64,000 nt of DNA from Amycolatopsis sp. 2-15 (lineage in GTDB: Bacteria; Actinomycetota; Actinomycetes; Mycobacteriales; Pseudonocardiaceae): the NCBI RefSeq assembly GCF_030285625.1, contig NZ_CP127294.1:1808001-1872000 (forward strand). Direction: 5' to 3'. The stretch's first letter is position 1. Every line of letters starts with the position of its first letter. A program made the position numbers and the translations under genes. The notes under the pieces were generated by a model that saw only the letters and a list, made by a program, of their open reading frames with translations, ran no database searches and had not been told where the DNA came from. Positions 34,460-44,621 of the stretch are shown piece after piece.

Positions 34460-35853
34460 GGCTGGTCGCTGCCGCTGCCCTGCTCTTCCTGCCGCTGCTC
34501 GCGGTGCCGGCTTCGGCGTCGACCACGTGGACGCCGTGCCCGACCTCGCAGGAACCGACCGCTGAATGCGGGTTCGTCGACGTGCCGATCGACCGCGCCG
34601 ACCCCGGCTCGGGGACCACCCGGCTCGCGTTGGTGCGGCTGCCGGCGACCCATCCGGCGCAGCGGATCGGGTCGCTGCTGATCAACCCGGGCGGGCCAGG
34701 GGGCTCCGGCGTCGGGTACACGCAGTTCGGCGCGATCACCGATCCGGTGCTGCGGCAGCGGTTCGACATCGTGGGCTTCGACCCGCGCGGGGTGTGGTTC
34801 AGCAAGCCGGCGATCACGTGCGATCCGGCGCAGCTGGCCGACCCGAGCGTGAGCCGTTTTCCTTCTACTGCAACGAAATTCGCCGCGTTGGTCGAGCACA
34901 ACCGGGCCGTGGGCGAGACCTGTCTGGCGAAGACGGGGCCGCTGCTCGGGCACGTCGACACGCGCAGCGCGGCCGAGGACGTGGACGCGATCCGCGTCGC
35001 GCTGGGCGAGCAGCGGATTTCGTGGCTCGGCGTCTCCTACGGCACCGAGCTCGGCGCCGCGTATGCCGAGGCGCACCCGGACCGCGTGCGCGCGATGGTT
35101 TTGGACGGAGCCATCGACCACGGCCGGCCGCCACGGCAGTCGATCGTGGAGGAGGCCGCGGCGACGGAGGACTCGCTCGTGCGGTTCGCGTCGTGGTGCT
35201 CTGCCGACGACGGGTGCGCTTTGCATGGTCAGGACGTGCTGGCCGACTACGACAACCTGGTCGCCCACGGCGCCTGGTCGAGCGGGCTCGGCCGCGTCGC
35301 CACCGGTGAGGAGCTGGCCTCGGGCGTCTACGGCTACCTCTACATCAGAGACCAGTGGCCCGATCTCGGCCGGGCGCTGGCCGCCGCGAGCACCGACGCG
35401 GCCCAGCTGACCTCGGCCGCCCAGTTCTTCTCCCCGAGCTACGGCATGTACCGCGCGATCGGCTGCCAGGACTTCCCGTCGCCGTTCACGGGCGTCGCGG
35501 ACTTGCGCGCGACGGCCGCCGTCGTCAAGACGGTCGCCCCGCACAGCTGGCGCTATTCGGAGTGGTGGGACTTCGCGAGCGGGTGCGCGGGCTGGCCGCT
35601 GCCGGCGCGGAACCCGCCGCACCCCGATCGGGTGCACGGCGTTCCGCCGATCCTCGTCGTCGGCGGCGCCCACGACCCGGCGACGCCGCTGGCGTGGGCG
35701 CGGGGGCTCGCGGCGGACCTCGAGGGCGCCGTCCTGCTGACGCGTCTCGACGACGGCCACACCGGCCTGCTGAACTCCGCGTGCGCGCGAGCGGCCGAGA
35801 CGAAGTACCTGGTGAGCGGCCTCACACCCCCTCGCGGCACGATCTGCCGGTAG
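34456..35853 (+). CDS. secreted alpha/beta-hydrolase, tripeptidyl-aminopeptidase-like
   Basis: A 465-residue exported serine hydrolase. Signal peptide MRLVAAAALLFLPLLAVPAS (A-S-A cleavage), then TAECGFVDVPIDRADPGSGT, the oxyanion segment LLINPGGPGGSGVGYTQFG, FDIVGFDPRGVWFSKPAITC, the nucleophile elbow WLGVSYGTELGAAYAEAHPD, and C-terminally PPILVVGGAHDPATPLAWAR (catalytic Asp) and RLDDGHTGLLNSACA (catalytic His). It matches the SlpD/SlpE/Tap family of mycelial tripeptidyl aminopeptidases; six or more Cys suggest extracellular disulfides. Confidence 0.9.
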   Translation: MRLVAAAALLFLPLLAVPASASTTWTPCPTSQEPTAECGFVDVPIDRADPGSGTTRLALVRLPATHPAQRIGSLLINPGGPGGSGVGYTQFGAITDPVLRQRFDIVGFDPRGVWFSKPAITCDPAQLADPSVSRFPSTATKFAALVEHNRAVGETCLAKTGPLLGHVDTRSAAEDVDAIRVALGEQRISWLGVSYGTELGAAYAEAHPDRVRAMVLDGAIDHGRPPRQSIVEEAAATEDSLVRFASWCSADDGCALHGQDVLADYDNLVAHGAWSSGLGRVATGEELASGVYGYLYIRDQWPDLGRALAAASTDAAQLTSAAQFFSPSYGMYRAIGCQDFPSPFTGVADLRATAAVVKTVAPHSWRYSEWWDFASGCAGWPLPARNPPHPDRVHGVPPILVVGGAHDPATPLAWARGLAADLEGAVLLTRLDDGHTGLLNSACARAAETKYLVSGLTPPRGTICR

Positions 35854-35898
35854 GCCCGGGAACAAGAGCCACTACCCCTTCGTTAGCCTGATACGAAG

Positions 35899-35919
35899 GT
35901 TGAGTGCAGCTGACTCAAG
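35899..35919. promoter_or_regulatory. HAIR operator 1 (HspR binding site) of the dnaK operon
   Basis: GTTGAGT, seven bases, ACTCAAG: 13 of 14 positions of the HspR inverted-repeat consensus CTTGAGT-N7-ACTCAAG. It lies 120 bp upstream of dnaK. A possible -35 (TTGACG, 35926-35931) follows directly. Confidence 0.9.
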
Positions 35920-35954
35920 TCTGGCTTGACGAAGCTCACGAGGGACCGATAGAA

Positions 35955-35975
35955 CTTGCCAGGGGTCCGCTCAAG
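35955..35975. promoter_or_regulatory. HAIR operator 2 of the dnaK operon
   Basis: CTTGCCA, seven bases, GCTCAAG: the same 7-7-7 geometry with a conserved outer CTTG/CAAG and weaker inner positions (10 of 14). Its centre is 56 bp from that of site 1, so the core promoter would be bracketed by two HspR sites. Confidence 0.7.
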
Positions 35976-36038
35976 GCGGACCCGAAACGTGCAGGTCAAG
36001 AACATAGCAGTAGAGCTGCCAACACAGGAGGAAGCACC

Positions 36039-37882
<1,844 letters not shown>

Positions 37883-37886
<4 letters not shown>

Positions 37887-38578
37887 CCCCACGACACTCC
37901 GAAGCCGAGGGCCGGGGCCCCGAGGAACCGGTGGTCGTGCGTGACCGGCGGCGGGTCGACCCGCAGACCGGTGAGGTCCGTCCTCCTGCCCCGGAAGAAG
38001 TCAGGGTCGACGAGGCGCCCGCGCAGCACGCGGGCCCCTCGCTCGGCGACTCGGTGGACGACGCGGTCACGGTCGCGTCCGACGTCGAGAAGCAGCTGGC
38101 CGAGCGCACAGCCGACCTGCAGCGACTGCAGGCGGAGTACGCCAACTACCGCAAACGTGTGGACCGCGACCGCGAGGGCGTGGTGCTGCAGGCGAAGGCG
38201 TCGGTGGTCGGCGACCTGCTCCCCCTGCTCGACGACCTCGAGCGGGCCGAGCAGCACGGTGATCTCACCGGTGCGTTCAAGGCGGTCGGCGACAAGCTGG
38301 TGAGCGGCTTGCAGCGAGCCGGTCTCGAGTCGTTCGGCGCCGAGGGCGAAGCCTTCGACCCGAGCGTGCACGAGGCCGTGCAGCACAACACCTCGCCGGA
38401 CGTGGCGGGTCCGACGGTCACCGTGGTCATGCGCCGCGGTTACCGCTTCGGCGACCGGGTCCTGCGGGCGGCGCTGGTCGGGGTCACCGACCACGAGCCG
38501 GCCGCGGCACCGGTCGACCCGCCCGTCGGCGGCGAGCTGCCGCTGGACGGGTCGATCGATGAGCCGAACCAGCAGTAA
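37883..38578 (+). CDS. grpE: nucleotide exchange factor GrpE
   Basis: A 231-residue dimeric exchange factor for DnaK. The first 60 residues are variable and charged. A long coiled coil follows ([40 protein letters not shown]), then the four-helix and beta-wing regions [40 protein letters not shown] and the signature [23 protein letters not shown] overlaps the dnaK stop by four bases (GTGA). Confidence 0.98.
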
Positions 38579-38611
38579 CAACCGTTTCGTAGCGAAAGGA
38601 GGAGGCACCCG

Positions 38612-39790
38612 ATGAGTGCTCGGGAGTGGATGGGCAAGGACTTCTACAAAGAGCTGGGTGTCTCCTCCGACGCCACTGCGGACGAGATCAAGAAGGCCTA
38701 TCGCAAGCTGGCCAAGGAGAACCACCCGGACGCCAACGCGGGCAACACCGCGGCCGAGAACAAGTTCAAGGCCGTGTCCGAGGCCTACGGCGTGCTGTCC
38801 GACGCGGCCAAGCGCAAGGAGTACGACGAGGCCCAGCGCCTCTTCGGCTCCGGCGGCTTCGGCGGCGGGTTCCCGGGCGGTGCCGGCGGCGCGGGCGGCT
38901 TCGACATGGGCGACATCTTCGGCCAGGCCGGCGCTGCCCAGCAGGGCGGTTTCGGCGGGCTCGGCGACATCCTTGGCGGCATCTTCGGCCGACAGGGCCG
39001 GGCCGGCGGGGCCGCCACGGCCAACCGGCCGCAGCGCGGTGCCGACGTCGAGACCGATGTGCGGATCGACTTCACCGAGGCGGTCAAGGGCGCGACCCTG
39101 CCGCTGCGGCTGTCGAGCCCCGCGACGTGTTCGACGTGCGGCGGCAACGGCGCGAAGCCGGGCACGTCGCCGCGCCAGTGCCCGACGTGTGGCGGTTCGG
39201 GTCTCGTCAGCCGCAGCCAGGGTGCGTTCGCGTTCTCCGAGCCGTGCCGCGACTGCCGCGGCCGCGGCCAGATCATCGACGACCCGTGCCCCGAATGCGG
39301 CGGCGAGGGCATCAGCACCCGCACCCGCACGCTGACCGTGCGCATCCCGCCGGGCGTCGACGACGACCAGCGGATCCGGCTGGCGGGCCAGGGCGAGCCC
39401 GGCCGCGGTGGCGCGCAGGCCGGTGACCTGTACGTGCGCGTGCACGTGGCGCCGCACAAGCTGTTCGGGCGCAAGGACCTGGATTTGACGTTGACCGTGC
39501 CGGTCGACTTCACCGAGCTCGCGCTGGGCACCACGATCACGGTGCCGACGCTCGAGGGCAAGGTGTCGCTGAAGGTGCCCGCGGGGACCGCGAGTGGCCG
39601 AGTGTTGCGCGTGCGCGGAAAGGGCATTCAGAAGCGGGACGGTTCACAGGGTGATCTGCTCGTGACCCTGCAGGCGTCGGTCCCCGCGAAACTGGACGAC
39701 AAGGCGCGCGAGGCCCTCGAGGCCTACGCGGAGGCGATGAAGGGCCACGACCCGCGGCCTGAGGTGACCGAGATGCTCGAAGGCAGGTGA
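38612..39790 (+). CDS. dnaJ: co-chaperone DnaJ
   Basis: A 392-residue Hsp40. The J domain (residues 9-75) has KDFYKELGVSSDATADEIKK and NHPDANAGN with the HPD that stimulates DnaK ATPase. Next is a Gly/Phe-rich region, then a zinc domain with four C-x-x-C-x-G-x-G motifs: CSTCGGNGAKPG, CPTCGGSGLV, CRDCRGRGQI and CPECGGEGIS. Then come the two client-binding beta domains (RIPPGVDDDQRIRLAGQGEP, LDLTLTVPVDFTELALGTTI). The start MSAREWMGKDFY behind AGGAGG is typical of actinobacterial DnaJ1. Confidence 0.98.
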   Translation: MSAREWMGKDFYKELGVSSDATADEIKKAYRKLAKENHPDANAGNTAAENKFKAVSEAYGVLSDAAKRKEYDEAQRLFGSGGFGGGFPGGAGGAGGFDMGDIFGQAGAAQQGGFGGLGDILGGIFGRQGRAGGAATANRPQRGADVETDVRIDFTEAVKGATLPLRLSSPATCSTCGGNGAKPGTSPRQCPTCGGSGLVSRSQGAFAFSEPCRDCRGRGQIIDDPCPECGGEGISTRTRTLTVRIPPGVDDDQRIRLAGQGEPGRGGAQAGDLYVRVHVAPHKLFGRKDLDLTLTVPVDFTELALGTTITVPTLEGKVSLKVPAGTASGRVLRVRGKGIQKRDGSQGDLLVTLQASVPAKLDDKAREALEAYAEAMKGHDPRPEVTEMLEGR

Positions 39791-40230
39791 GGGTCATGTT
39801 CGGCGGAATCCCGGGGCTCCCGCACGGCGCGGACGAGGACACCCCCGTGTTCGTGATCTCCGTGGCAGCCCAGCTCTCGGGCCTCCACGCGCAAACCCTG
39901 CGCTCCTACGACCGCCAGGGCCTGGTCTCCCCGGGCCGCACCTCCGGCGGTGGCCGCCGCTACTCCATGCGCGACATCGCCCTGCTGCGCGAGGTCCAGC
40001 GCCTCTCGCAGGAGGACGGCGTCAACCTGGCGGGCGTCAAGCGGATCATCGAGCTGGAAAACCAGGTCGACGCCCTGCGGGCGCGGGTACACGAGCTGAC
40101 CGAGGAACTGGCGTCCGCGTACGCCGCCGCCGAACAAGCCGCTGCGGCGGTGCACGCTTCGTACCGAAAGGACCTGGTGCCGATGCGGCAGCAGACGTCT
40201 CTGGTGGTGTGGAAGCCCAAGCGCCGCTGA
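39787..40230 (+). CDS. hspR: heat-shock repressor HspR (MerR family)
   Basis: A 147-residue repressor: VFVISVAAQLSGLHAQTLRS, YDRQGLVSPGRTSGGGRRYS and MRDIALLREVQRLSQEDGVN form the MerR winged helix, followed by a coiled-coil dimer helix (VKRIIELENQVDALRARVHE) and a basic tail ending VVWKPKRR. HspR represses its own operon and clpB by binding HAIR sites, with DnaK as co-repressor, in Streptomyces and mycobacteria. Three HAIR sites lie in this window. GTG overlaps the dnaJ stop; ATG three codons later is an alternative. Confidence 0.97.
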   Translation: MRVMFGGIPGLPHGADEDTPVFVISVAAQLSGLHAQTLRSYDRQGLVSPGRTSGGGRRYSMRDIALLREVQRLSQEDGVNLAGVKRIIELENQVDALRARVHELTEELASAYAAAEQAAAAVHASYRKDLVPMRQQTSLVVWKPKRR

Positions 40231-40242
40231 GGTTCTTGTGGG

Positions 40243-40281
40243 ACAGCCCCTTTGCCGCCGGGTCGGTGGCGGAGGGGCTGT
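40243..40281 (+). terminator. imperfect terminator hairpin after hspR
   Basis: ACAGCCCC (40243-40250) pairs with GGGGCTGT (40274-40281), and inner GCCGCC/GGCGG extends the stem with a small bulge; TTTCG follows. It lies 12 bp after the hspR stop. Confidence 0.6.
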
Positions 40282-40285
40282 TTCG

Positions 40286-40418
40286 CGTTCTGGCGTGGGT
40301 GGTCCTTTCGCGCGCTGTCTGCAGCGCGAGCGGTCCCGTCGCGCGCGGTCTGCGGCGCGAGTGGTCCCCTCGCCGGGGTGTGGATTCGAGTGGACCGTTG
40401 GCGCTCGCGGTGAAGTAG
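40286..40418. repeat. intergenic repeat family (GCGAGYGGTCC type)
   Basis: Three imperfect units contain GGTCCTTTCGCGCGCTG, GCGCGAGCGGTCCCGTCGCG and GCGCGAGTGGTCCCCTCGCC, and a fourth ends CGAGTGGACCGTTGGCGCTC. The same words recur at 51.3-51.9 kb. No coding potential is convincing here. Confidence 0.6.
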
Positions 40419-40428
40419 CGAAGCAGCG

Positions 40429-41136
40429 TCAGCCTTTCGAAGGCGTCTTCAGATACTCCCCGAAGAACGTCATCACCCGCTGCCAGGCATCCCGATCCGA
40501 AGGCTCGTGGTACCCGAACCCCACCACCTTCGCAAACGCCTGCACCGGCGCCGGGCCCATCTTGTTCGCGAAGCTGTGCCCCGCGTCCGGGTACTCCTTC
40601 ACGTCGTGTGGCACGTTGCATTCCGTCAGGGCCGCCGAGAGCTTCGTGGCGGCGCCGCGCAAAGACGGGTCGCGGCGGCCGAAGCTGGCGACCACCGGGC
40701 AGGCATCGTCCAGGACGGACAAGTCGCGCGGGAGCTGGCCGTAGTAGGGGGCCGACACGTCGAACGATCGCGAAGCCGCCACGAGCGCGAAGCCGCCGCC
40801 CATGCAGTAGCCCGCGATGCCGATCTTGCCGCTGCAATCCTCACGGGCGGAGAGCAGGACCCGCGAAGCCTCGATGTCGTCGAAAGCGCGGCCGCTGCGC
40901 GCGAACATGTCCTTGAACACCTGCCGCACGCAGCGGAACCTGCCGCCGCGCGAGTACAGGTTGGGGCTGAGCGCCAGGTATCCCTCGGAGGCGAACCGGT
41001 CGGTGATCTCGCGCGCGTCGTTGGACAGGCCGATGGCGTCGTGGACGATCACGACGGCCGGAAAGGGGCCGGGGCCGGTCGGCGTTGCCAGGTAACCGTC
41101 GATGTCACCGGCCGGGGTGGGGATCGTGATCTCCAT
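40429..41136 (-). CDS. dienelactone hydrolase family protein
   Basis: A 235-residue alpha/beta hydrolase: VVIVHDAIGLSNDAREITDR, FASEGYLALSPNLYSRGGRF, the nucleophile elbow IGIAGYCMGGGFALVAASRS with Cys as nucleophile, VASFGRRDPSLRG (Asp) and VKEYPDAGHSFANKMGPAPV (His). The C-H-D triad and G-Y-C-M-G-G are diagnostic. Classical members open dienelactone in the modified ortho-cleavage of chloroaromatics; most chromosomal copies have unknown esters as substrates. ATG 41136 fits the family start. Confidence 0.92.
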   Translation of the reverse strand: MEITIPTPAGDIDGYLATPTGPGPFPAVVIVHDAIGLSNDAREITDRFASEGYLALSPNLYSRGGRFRCVRQVFKDMFARSGRAFDDIEASRVLLSAREDCSGKIGIAGYCMGGGFALVAASRSFDVSAPYYGQLPRDLSVLDDACPVVASFGRRDPSLRGAATKLSAALTECNVPHDVKEYPDAGHSFANKMGPAPVQAFAKVVGFGYHEPSDRDAWQRVMTFFGEYLKTPSKG

Positions 41137-41147
41137 GGACCCGCACA

Positions 41148-42320
41148 CTAGTCCAAAGTGAACGGGTCATACCGGATCCGCTCGAGGTCCACGCCCGCGG
41201 CGAGCAGCTTCGCGATCGTGCCGCGGATCATGTCCGGCGAGCCCGCCACGAGGACCTCGTGGTCCTTCCAGGCGCCACGCTGCGTCACCGCGGTGGCCAG
41301 AGTGCCCCGGTCGCCGCCGGGGACCGCGCCTTCCTCGGTCACCGGGGTGACCGTGAGCCACGGCGAGGTGATGGCCAGGCGGCGCAGCTCGTCGAGCGCG
41401 TACAGGTCACCCGGCTTGCGGCCGCCGAAGAACAGGTGCACGGGCGGGTTGCGCTTCCAGCGGGACAAGTCGTCGAGGATCGCCATCAGCGGCGCGACAC
41501 CGGTGCCACCCGCGATCATGAGCAGCGGCCGCTGGTCGGCGGTCGGCACGACGGACAGCGCGCCCAGCGAAGGCCCCAGCCGCCAGACGTCGCCGGCGTG
41601 CGTGTGGTTCACGATCGCCCGTGAGACCCAGCCGCCCACCACCGCGCGCACGTGGAAGGTGAGCAAGCCGTCGTCGCGCGGTGCCGTCGCCATGGACAGG
41701 TACCGCCACAGCCGCGGCCGCTGCGGCACCTCGACGCTCACGTAGCCGCCGGAGCGATACGGCAGCAGCTGCTCCGTGCGCACCCGCACCAACGCGACGT
41801 CGGCCGAGAGTTTCCGGTGCTCCAGCACCGTCCCGCTCCACGACGCGGGCCCTGTCTCCTCCGCCGCGGCTTTGCGCATCGTCTCGGAGATCAACTGGTA
41901 CGCCGACGTCCACGCCGTTTCCACCTCGGGCGTCCATGCTTTGCCGAGAAATCGTTTCATCGCGCTGATCAACGCGGTTCCGACGGCGTCGTAGTGGCGC
42001 GTCACCACGTCGAACTTCCGGTGGTCGCGGCCCAGTTGGCCGAGGAACGTGGTGAGTTCGTCGGGCCGGTCCACCATCTGCACCACGTACACGAGCGCCC
42101 GCAACAATCTGCTCCGTTGTGTGGCCATCGTCACCGGGAACAGATCGCGGGCATCCGGCGCGATCACGAACAGCGCCCCGTAGAAGTACTGCGCCAGCTC
42201 CTCGGCTTTCGGCTCCACCAGTGCGAAACTCTCGCGGATCACCCGCGCGGTCTCGGAACCGGGCAGCGGTCTGCGCAACGCCGCGGGAGCAAGGTCGATC
42301 TTCACGGATTCAGCACTCAT
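41148..42320 (-). CDS. flavohemoprotein (globin + FAD/NAD reductase), copy 2
   Basis: A 390-residue fusion. The globin domain (residues 20-145) keeps a B10-type Tyr (AQYFYGALFVIAPDARDLFP), the E-helix Gln-Arg (MATQRSRLLRALVYVVQMVD) and proximal His (LGRDHRKFDVVTRHYDAVGT). The reductase part has RLWRYLSMATAPRDDGL (FAD), AGGTGVAPLMAILDDLSRWK (NAD) and VLVAGSPDMI, ending IRYDPFTLD. Such proteins oxidise NO to nitrate or act as NAD(P)H reductases. It is 250 bp downstream of a close paralogue on the same strand. ATG 42320 is preferred; an upstream GTG at 42365 is open. Confidence 0.88.
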   Translation of the reverse strand: MSAESVKIDLAPAALRRPLPGSETARVIRESFALVEPKAEELAQYFYGALFVIAPDARDLFPVTMATQRSRLLRALVYVVQMVDRPDELTTFLGQLGRDHRKFDVVTRHYDAVGTALISAMKRFLGKAWTPEVETAWTSAYQLISETMRKAAAEETGPASWSGTVLEHRKLSADVALVRVRTEQLLPYRSGGYVSVEVPQRPRLWRYLSMATAPRDDGLLTFHVRAVVGGWVSRAIVNHTHAGDVWRLGPSLGALSVVPTADQRPLLMIAGGTGVAPLMAILDDLSRWKRNPPVHLFFGGRKPGDLYALDELRRLAITSPWLTVTPVTEEGAVPGGDRGTLATAVTQRGAWKDHEVLVAGSPDMIRGTIAKLLAAGVDLERIRYDPFTLD

Positions 42321-42572
42321 CGGGAACGGTTTTCTCCAGTCATGCCAAGCAGTTTCAGTCTTCACGCGGCTTTGCGTACGCGTGCCGCCCCCGAGGAATC
42401 CCGACTGTAGGCGCCACTGGAGAAAAACGGGTGTAGTTAACGCCGTTCCCGCTCGAACGGAGCAATTATCGACACGGCTGGTAAACCTGATCTGGCGCTC
42501 AGTGAAAATGATCTTCCGCGGTTTCCCTTGGCAGGGAACGCTTTTCGTGGGCCGATAACCGCCCAGCGCGGA

Positions 42573-43748
42573 TCAATCGATGGTGAACGGGTCGTACTGG
42601 ATCTGGCCCAGCACGCTGCCGGCGACCAGCATGCGGGAAACCGTCGCGCGGATCATCGAAGGAGAACCTGACACGAGAATGTCGTGGTCGGGCCAGGCGC
42701 CGTAGCGCGTAACCGCTTCCGCCAAGGTCCCCTGCTCGCAACCGGGCAGGTGGTCGCCGCGTTCGACGACCGGGGTCACGGTCAGCCACGGGTTCGTGGA
42801 CGACAGCGCGCGCAGCTCCTCGAGGTCGTAGAGGTCCTCTCGCGCCGGCCCGCCGTAGAACAGGCGCGTCTTGGGGTTGTCGCCCCACATCGCCAGGTGG
42901 TCGAGGATCGAGCGCAGCGGCGCGACACCGGTTCCGCCCGCGACCATCACGACGCCACGGGACCGTTCACGGTCCACGGCCATGCGTCCCAGCGGCGGAC
43001 CGAGCCGCCAGACGTCGCCGGGCTGCGTGTGGCTCACGATCGCGCGCGAGACCCAGCCGCCGTCGACGGCACGCACGTGGAACTCGATGCCGCCGTCTTC
43101 GCGCGGCGCGTTGGCCGGCGAGAGGTAGCGCCACAGCCGCGGCCGTTGCGGTACCTCCACGCTCATGTACTGCCCCGGCAGGTACGGCACGGGCTGCTCC
43201 GGCAGCAGCCGCACCAGCGCCAGGTCCCACGTCAGCCGCCGGTGCTCGACGACCGTCGCGTGCCACGACGCCGGGTTCACGTCCGCGGCCGCCGCTTCCT
43301 GCATGGCGCGCGCGACGATGGTGAACGCCTCCGCCCACGCCCGCTCCACGGCGACAGTCCATTCAGGCCCCAGGTGGTTCTTCAACGCGGCCAGCAGCGC
43401 CGTGCCCACGGCCTCGTAGTGCCGCGGGATCACGCCGAACTTGCGGTGGTCGCGCCCGAGCTGCCGCAGGAACGGCACGAGGTCGTCGGGCCGGTCCACC
43501 ATCTGCACGATGTGCACCAGCGCGCGCACGAGCCGCCCGCGCTGCACTTCCATGTTGATGGGGAAGAAGTCGCGCGTGACCGGGGCGAGCGTGAACAGCA
43601 TCCCGTAGAAGAACTGCGAGATCTCCGGGATGAAGGGCTCGGACATCGCCCAGGTGTCACGGATCAGCCGCACCATCGCGGCGACGGCGGCAGGCGTCTC
43701 GCGGGGCGCCGCCGAGCGGGGGATCGGGCTGATCGAATCGGCTGTCAT
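42573..43748 (-). CDS. flavohemoprotein (globin + FAD/NAD reductase), copy 1
   Basis: A 391-residue paralogue of the next gene, identical in layout: ISQFFYGMLFTLAPVTRDFF, NMEVQRGRLVRALVHIVQMV, LRQLGRDHRKFGVIPRHYEA in the globin; PYLPGQYMSVEVPQRPRLWR, YLSPANAPREDG, AGGTGVAPLRSILDHLAMWG and SGSPSMIRATVSRML in the reductase; ending IQYDPFTID. The two differ at many positions, so the duplication is not recent. NO dioxygenase activity is likely but not certain. Confidence 0.88.
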   Translation of the reverse strand: MTADSISPIPRSAAPRETPAAVAAMVRLIRDTWAMSEPFIPEISQFFYGMLFTLAPVTRDFFPINMEVQRGRLVRALVHIVQMVDRPDDLVPFLRQLGRDHRKFGVIPRHYEAVGTALLAALKNHLGPEWTVAVERAWAEAFTIVARAMQEAAAADVNPASWHATVVEHRRLTWDLALVRLLPEQPVPYLPGQYMSVEVPQRPRLWRYLSPANAPREDGGIEFHVRAVDGGWVSRAIVSHTQPGDVWRLGPPLGRMAVDRERSRGVVMVAGGTGVAPLRSILDHLAMWGDNPKTRLFYGGPAREDLYDLEELRALSSTNPWLTVTPVVERGDHLPGCEQGTLAEAVTRYGAWPDHDILVSGSPSMIRATVSRMLVAGSVLGQIQYDPFTID

Positions 43749-44125
43749 CGAGTGTCGTTCGCAGGTCGGGGGCGGTTCGGGGACGCGGGTGGAGCGATCA
43801 CGGGCGGGTGGTGGACCCGTGGCGGCACTCCGGCTCAGGCCGACCTCTGTGGTCGGTGCCGAGGGAATTCACCACTGTCCCACCTCGTTCCCCTCAATAG
43901 TCTTCGCAGACGCTGTCGTCGCGTCCCCTGACTGCGGCTCGTCCGCAGAGTAGCCGCCCTGCGGCCCTTTGCCAGCAACGTTGCTCCGGTCGGGTTACCG
44001 ATTACTGAACGCCGCGTGGGGTATATCACCGGTTAGATAGTTGCCCTACGCAACCATCAGGACATAAACTTGTATGGCACAACCAAGTGGGCGCTCGAAC
44101 AGTGTCCGGCCCGGGAGGAAAGTCC
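43749..44125. other. intergenic region between flavohemoprotein and MarR genes
   Basis: About 377 bp holding the divergent promoters of the flavohemoprotein gene and the marR-MFS unit. The right part (43985-44090) is distinctly AT-richer and contains two inverted repeats described separately. No open frame with a ribosome site was found. Confidence 0.6.
44040..44088. promoter_or_regulatory. candidate MarR operators
   Basis: GTTGC (44040-44044), 5 bases, GCAAC (44050-44054); and TTGT (44070-44073), 5 bases, ACAA (44079-44082), the latter nested in ACTTG...CAAGT. Both share TTG(C/T)-N5-(G/A)CAA and have centres 29 bp apart, 50-80 bp before the marR start. Confidence 0.55.
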
Positions 44126-44611
44126 ATGAGCTCTGCCGACGACGTCAGGGTCGAACTGATGCGCGAGCTCCGGTCCGCTTCGCAGCTGCAGCACCTGTGG
44201 ATCATGCAGGCCTGGGAAGCCGAACCCGGCCTCCACCCGGCCGCCGGGATGTTGCTGTCGGACCTCGCGAAGCACGGTGAAGCCCGGCCCTCCGAGCTGG
44301 CCAAGCGCAAGCTCGTGGACCTCTCGGTGGTCAGCCGCCAGATCTCGCAGCTGCAGGCCGCCGGCCTGGTCGACCGCCGCCCCGCCCCGGAGGACGGGCG
44401 CGCGTCGCTGATCAGCATCTCCGAGAAGGGGCTCGCCGAGGTCGAGAAGTGGCGGGATCGCTACATCGCCTTCTTCGAGAAGGCCCTCGGTGGTTGGGAC
44501 GAAGAGCGGATCGCCGACCTGACGACCCGGCTCGCGGATTTGAACAACGGTCTCCGCACCGTGCTCGGGCCCCCTGAGTGCGCCGTGGACCAAGCGGAAG
44601 TCGGGAAGTGA
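44126..44611 (+). CDS. MarR-family regulator
   Basis: A 161-residue winged-helix dimer: LLSDLAKHGEARPSELAKRK, LVDLSVVSRQISQLQAAGLV, DRRPAPEDGRASLISISEKG, with the D-x-R of the wing (EDGRAS). Flanking helices form the dimer interface. GGGAGGAAAG lies before ATG 44126. The following MFS gene starts 10 bp after the stop, so MarR most likely represses this exporter unit through the inverted repeats upstream. Confidence 0.92.
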   Translation: MSSADDVRVELMRELRSASQLQHLWIMQAWEAEPGLHPAAGMLLSDLAKHGEARPSELAKRKLVDLSVVSRQISQLQAAGLVDRRPAPEDGRASLISISEKGLAEVEKWRDRYIAFFEKALGGWDEERIADLTTRLADLNNGLRTVLGPPECAVDQAEVGK

Positions 44612-44621
44612 CCAAACGCAA

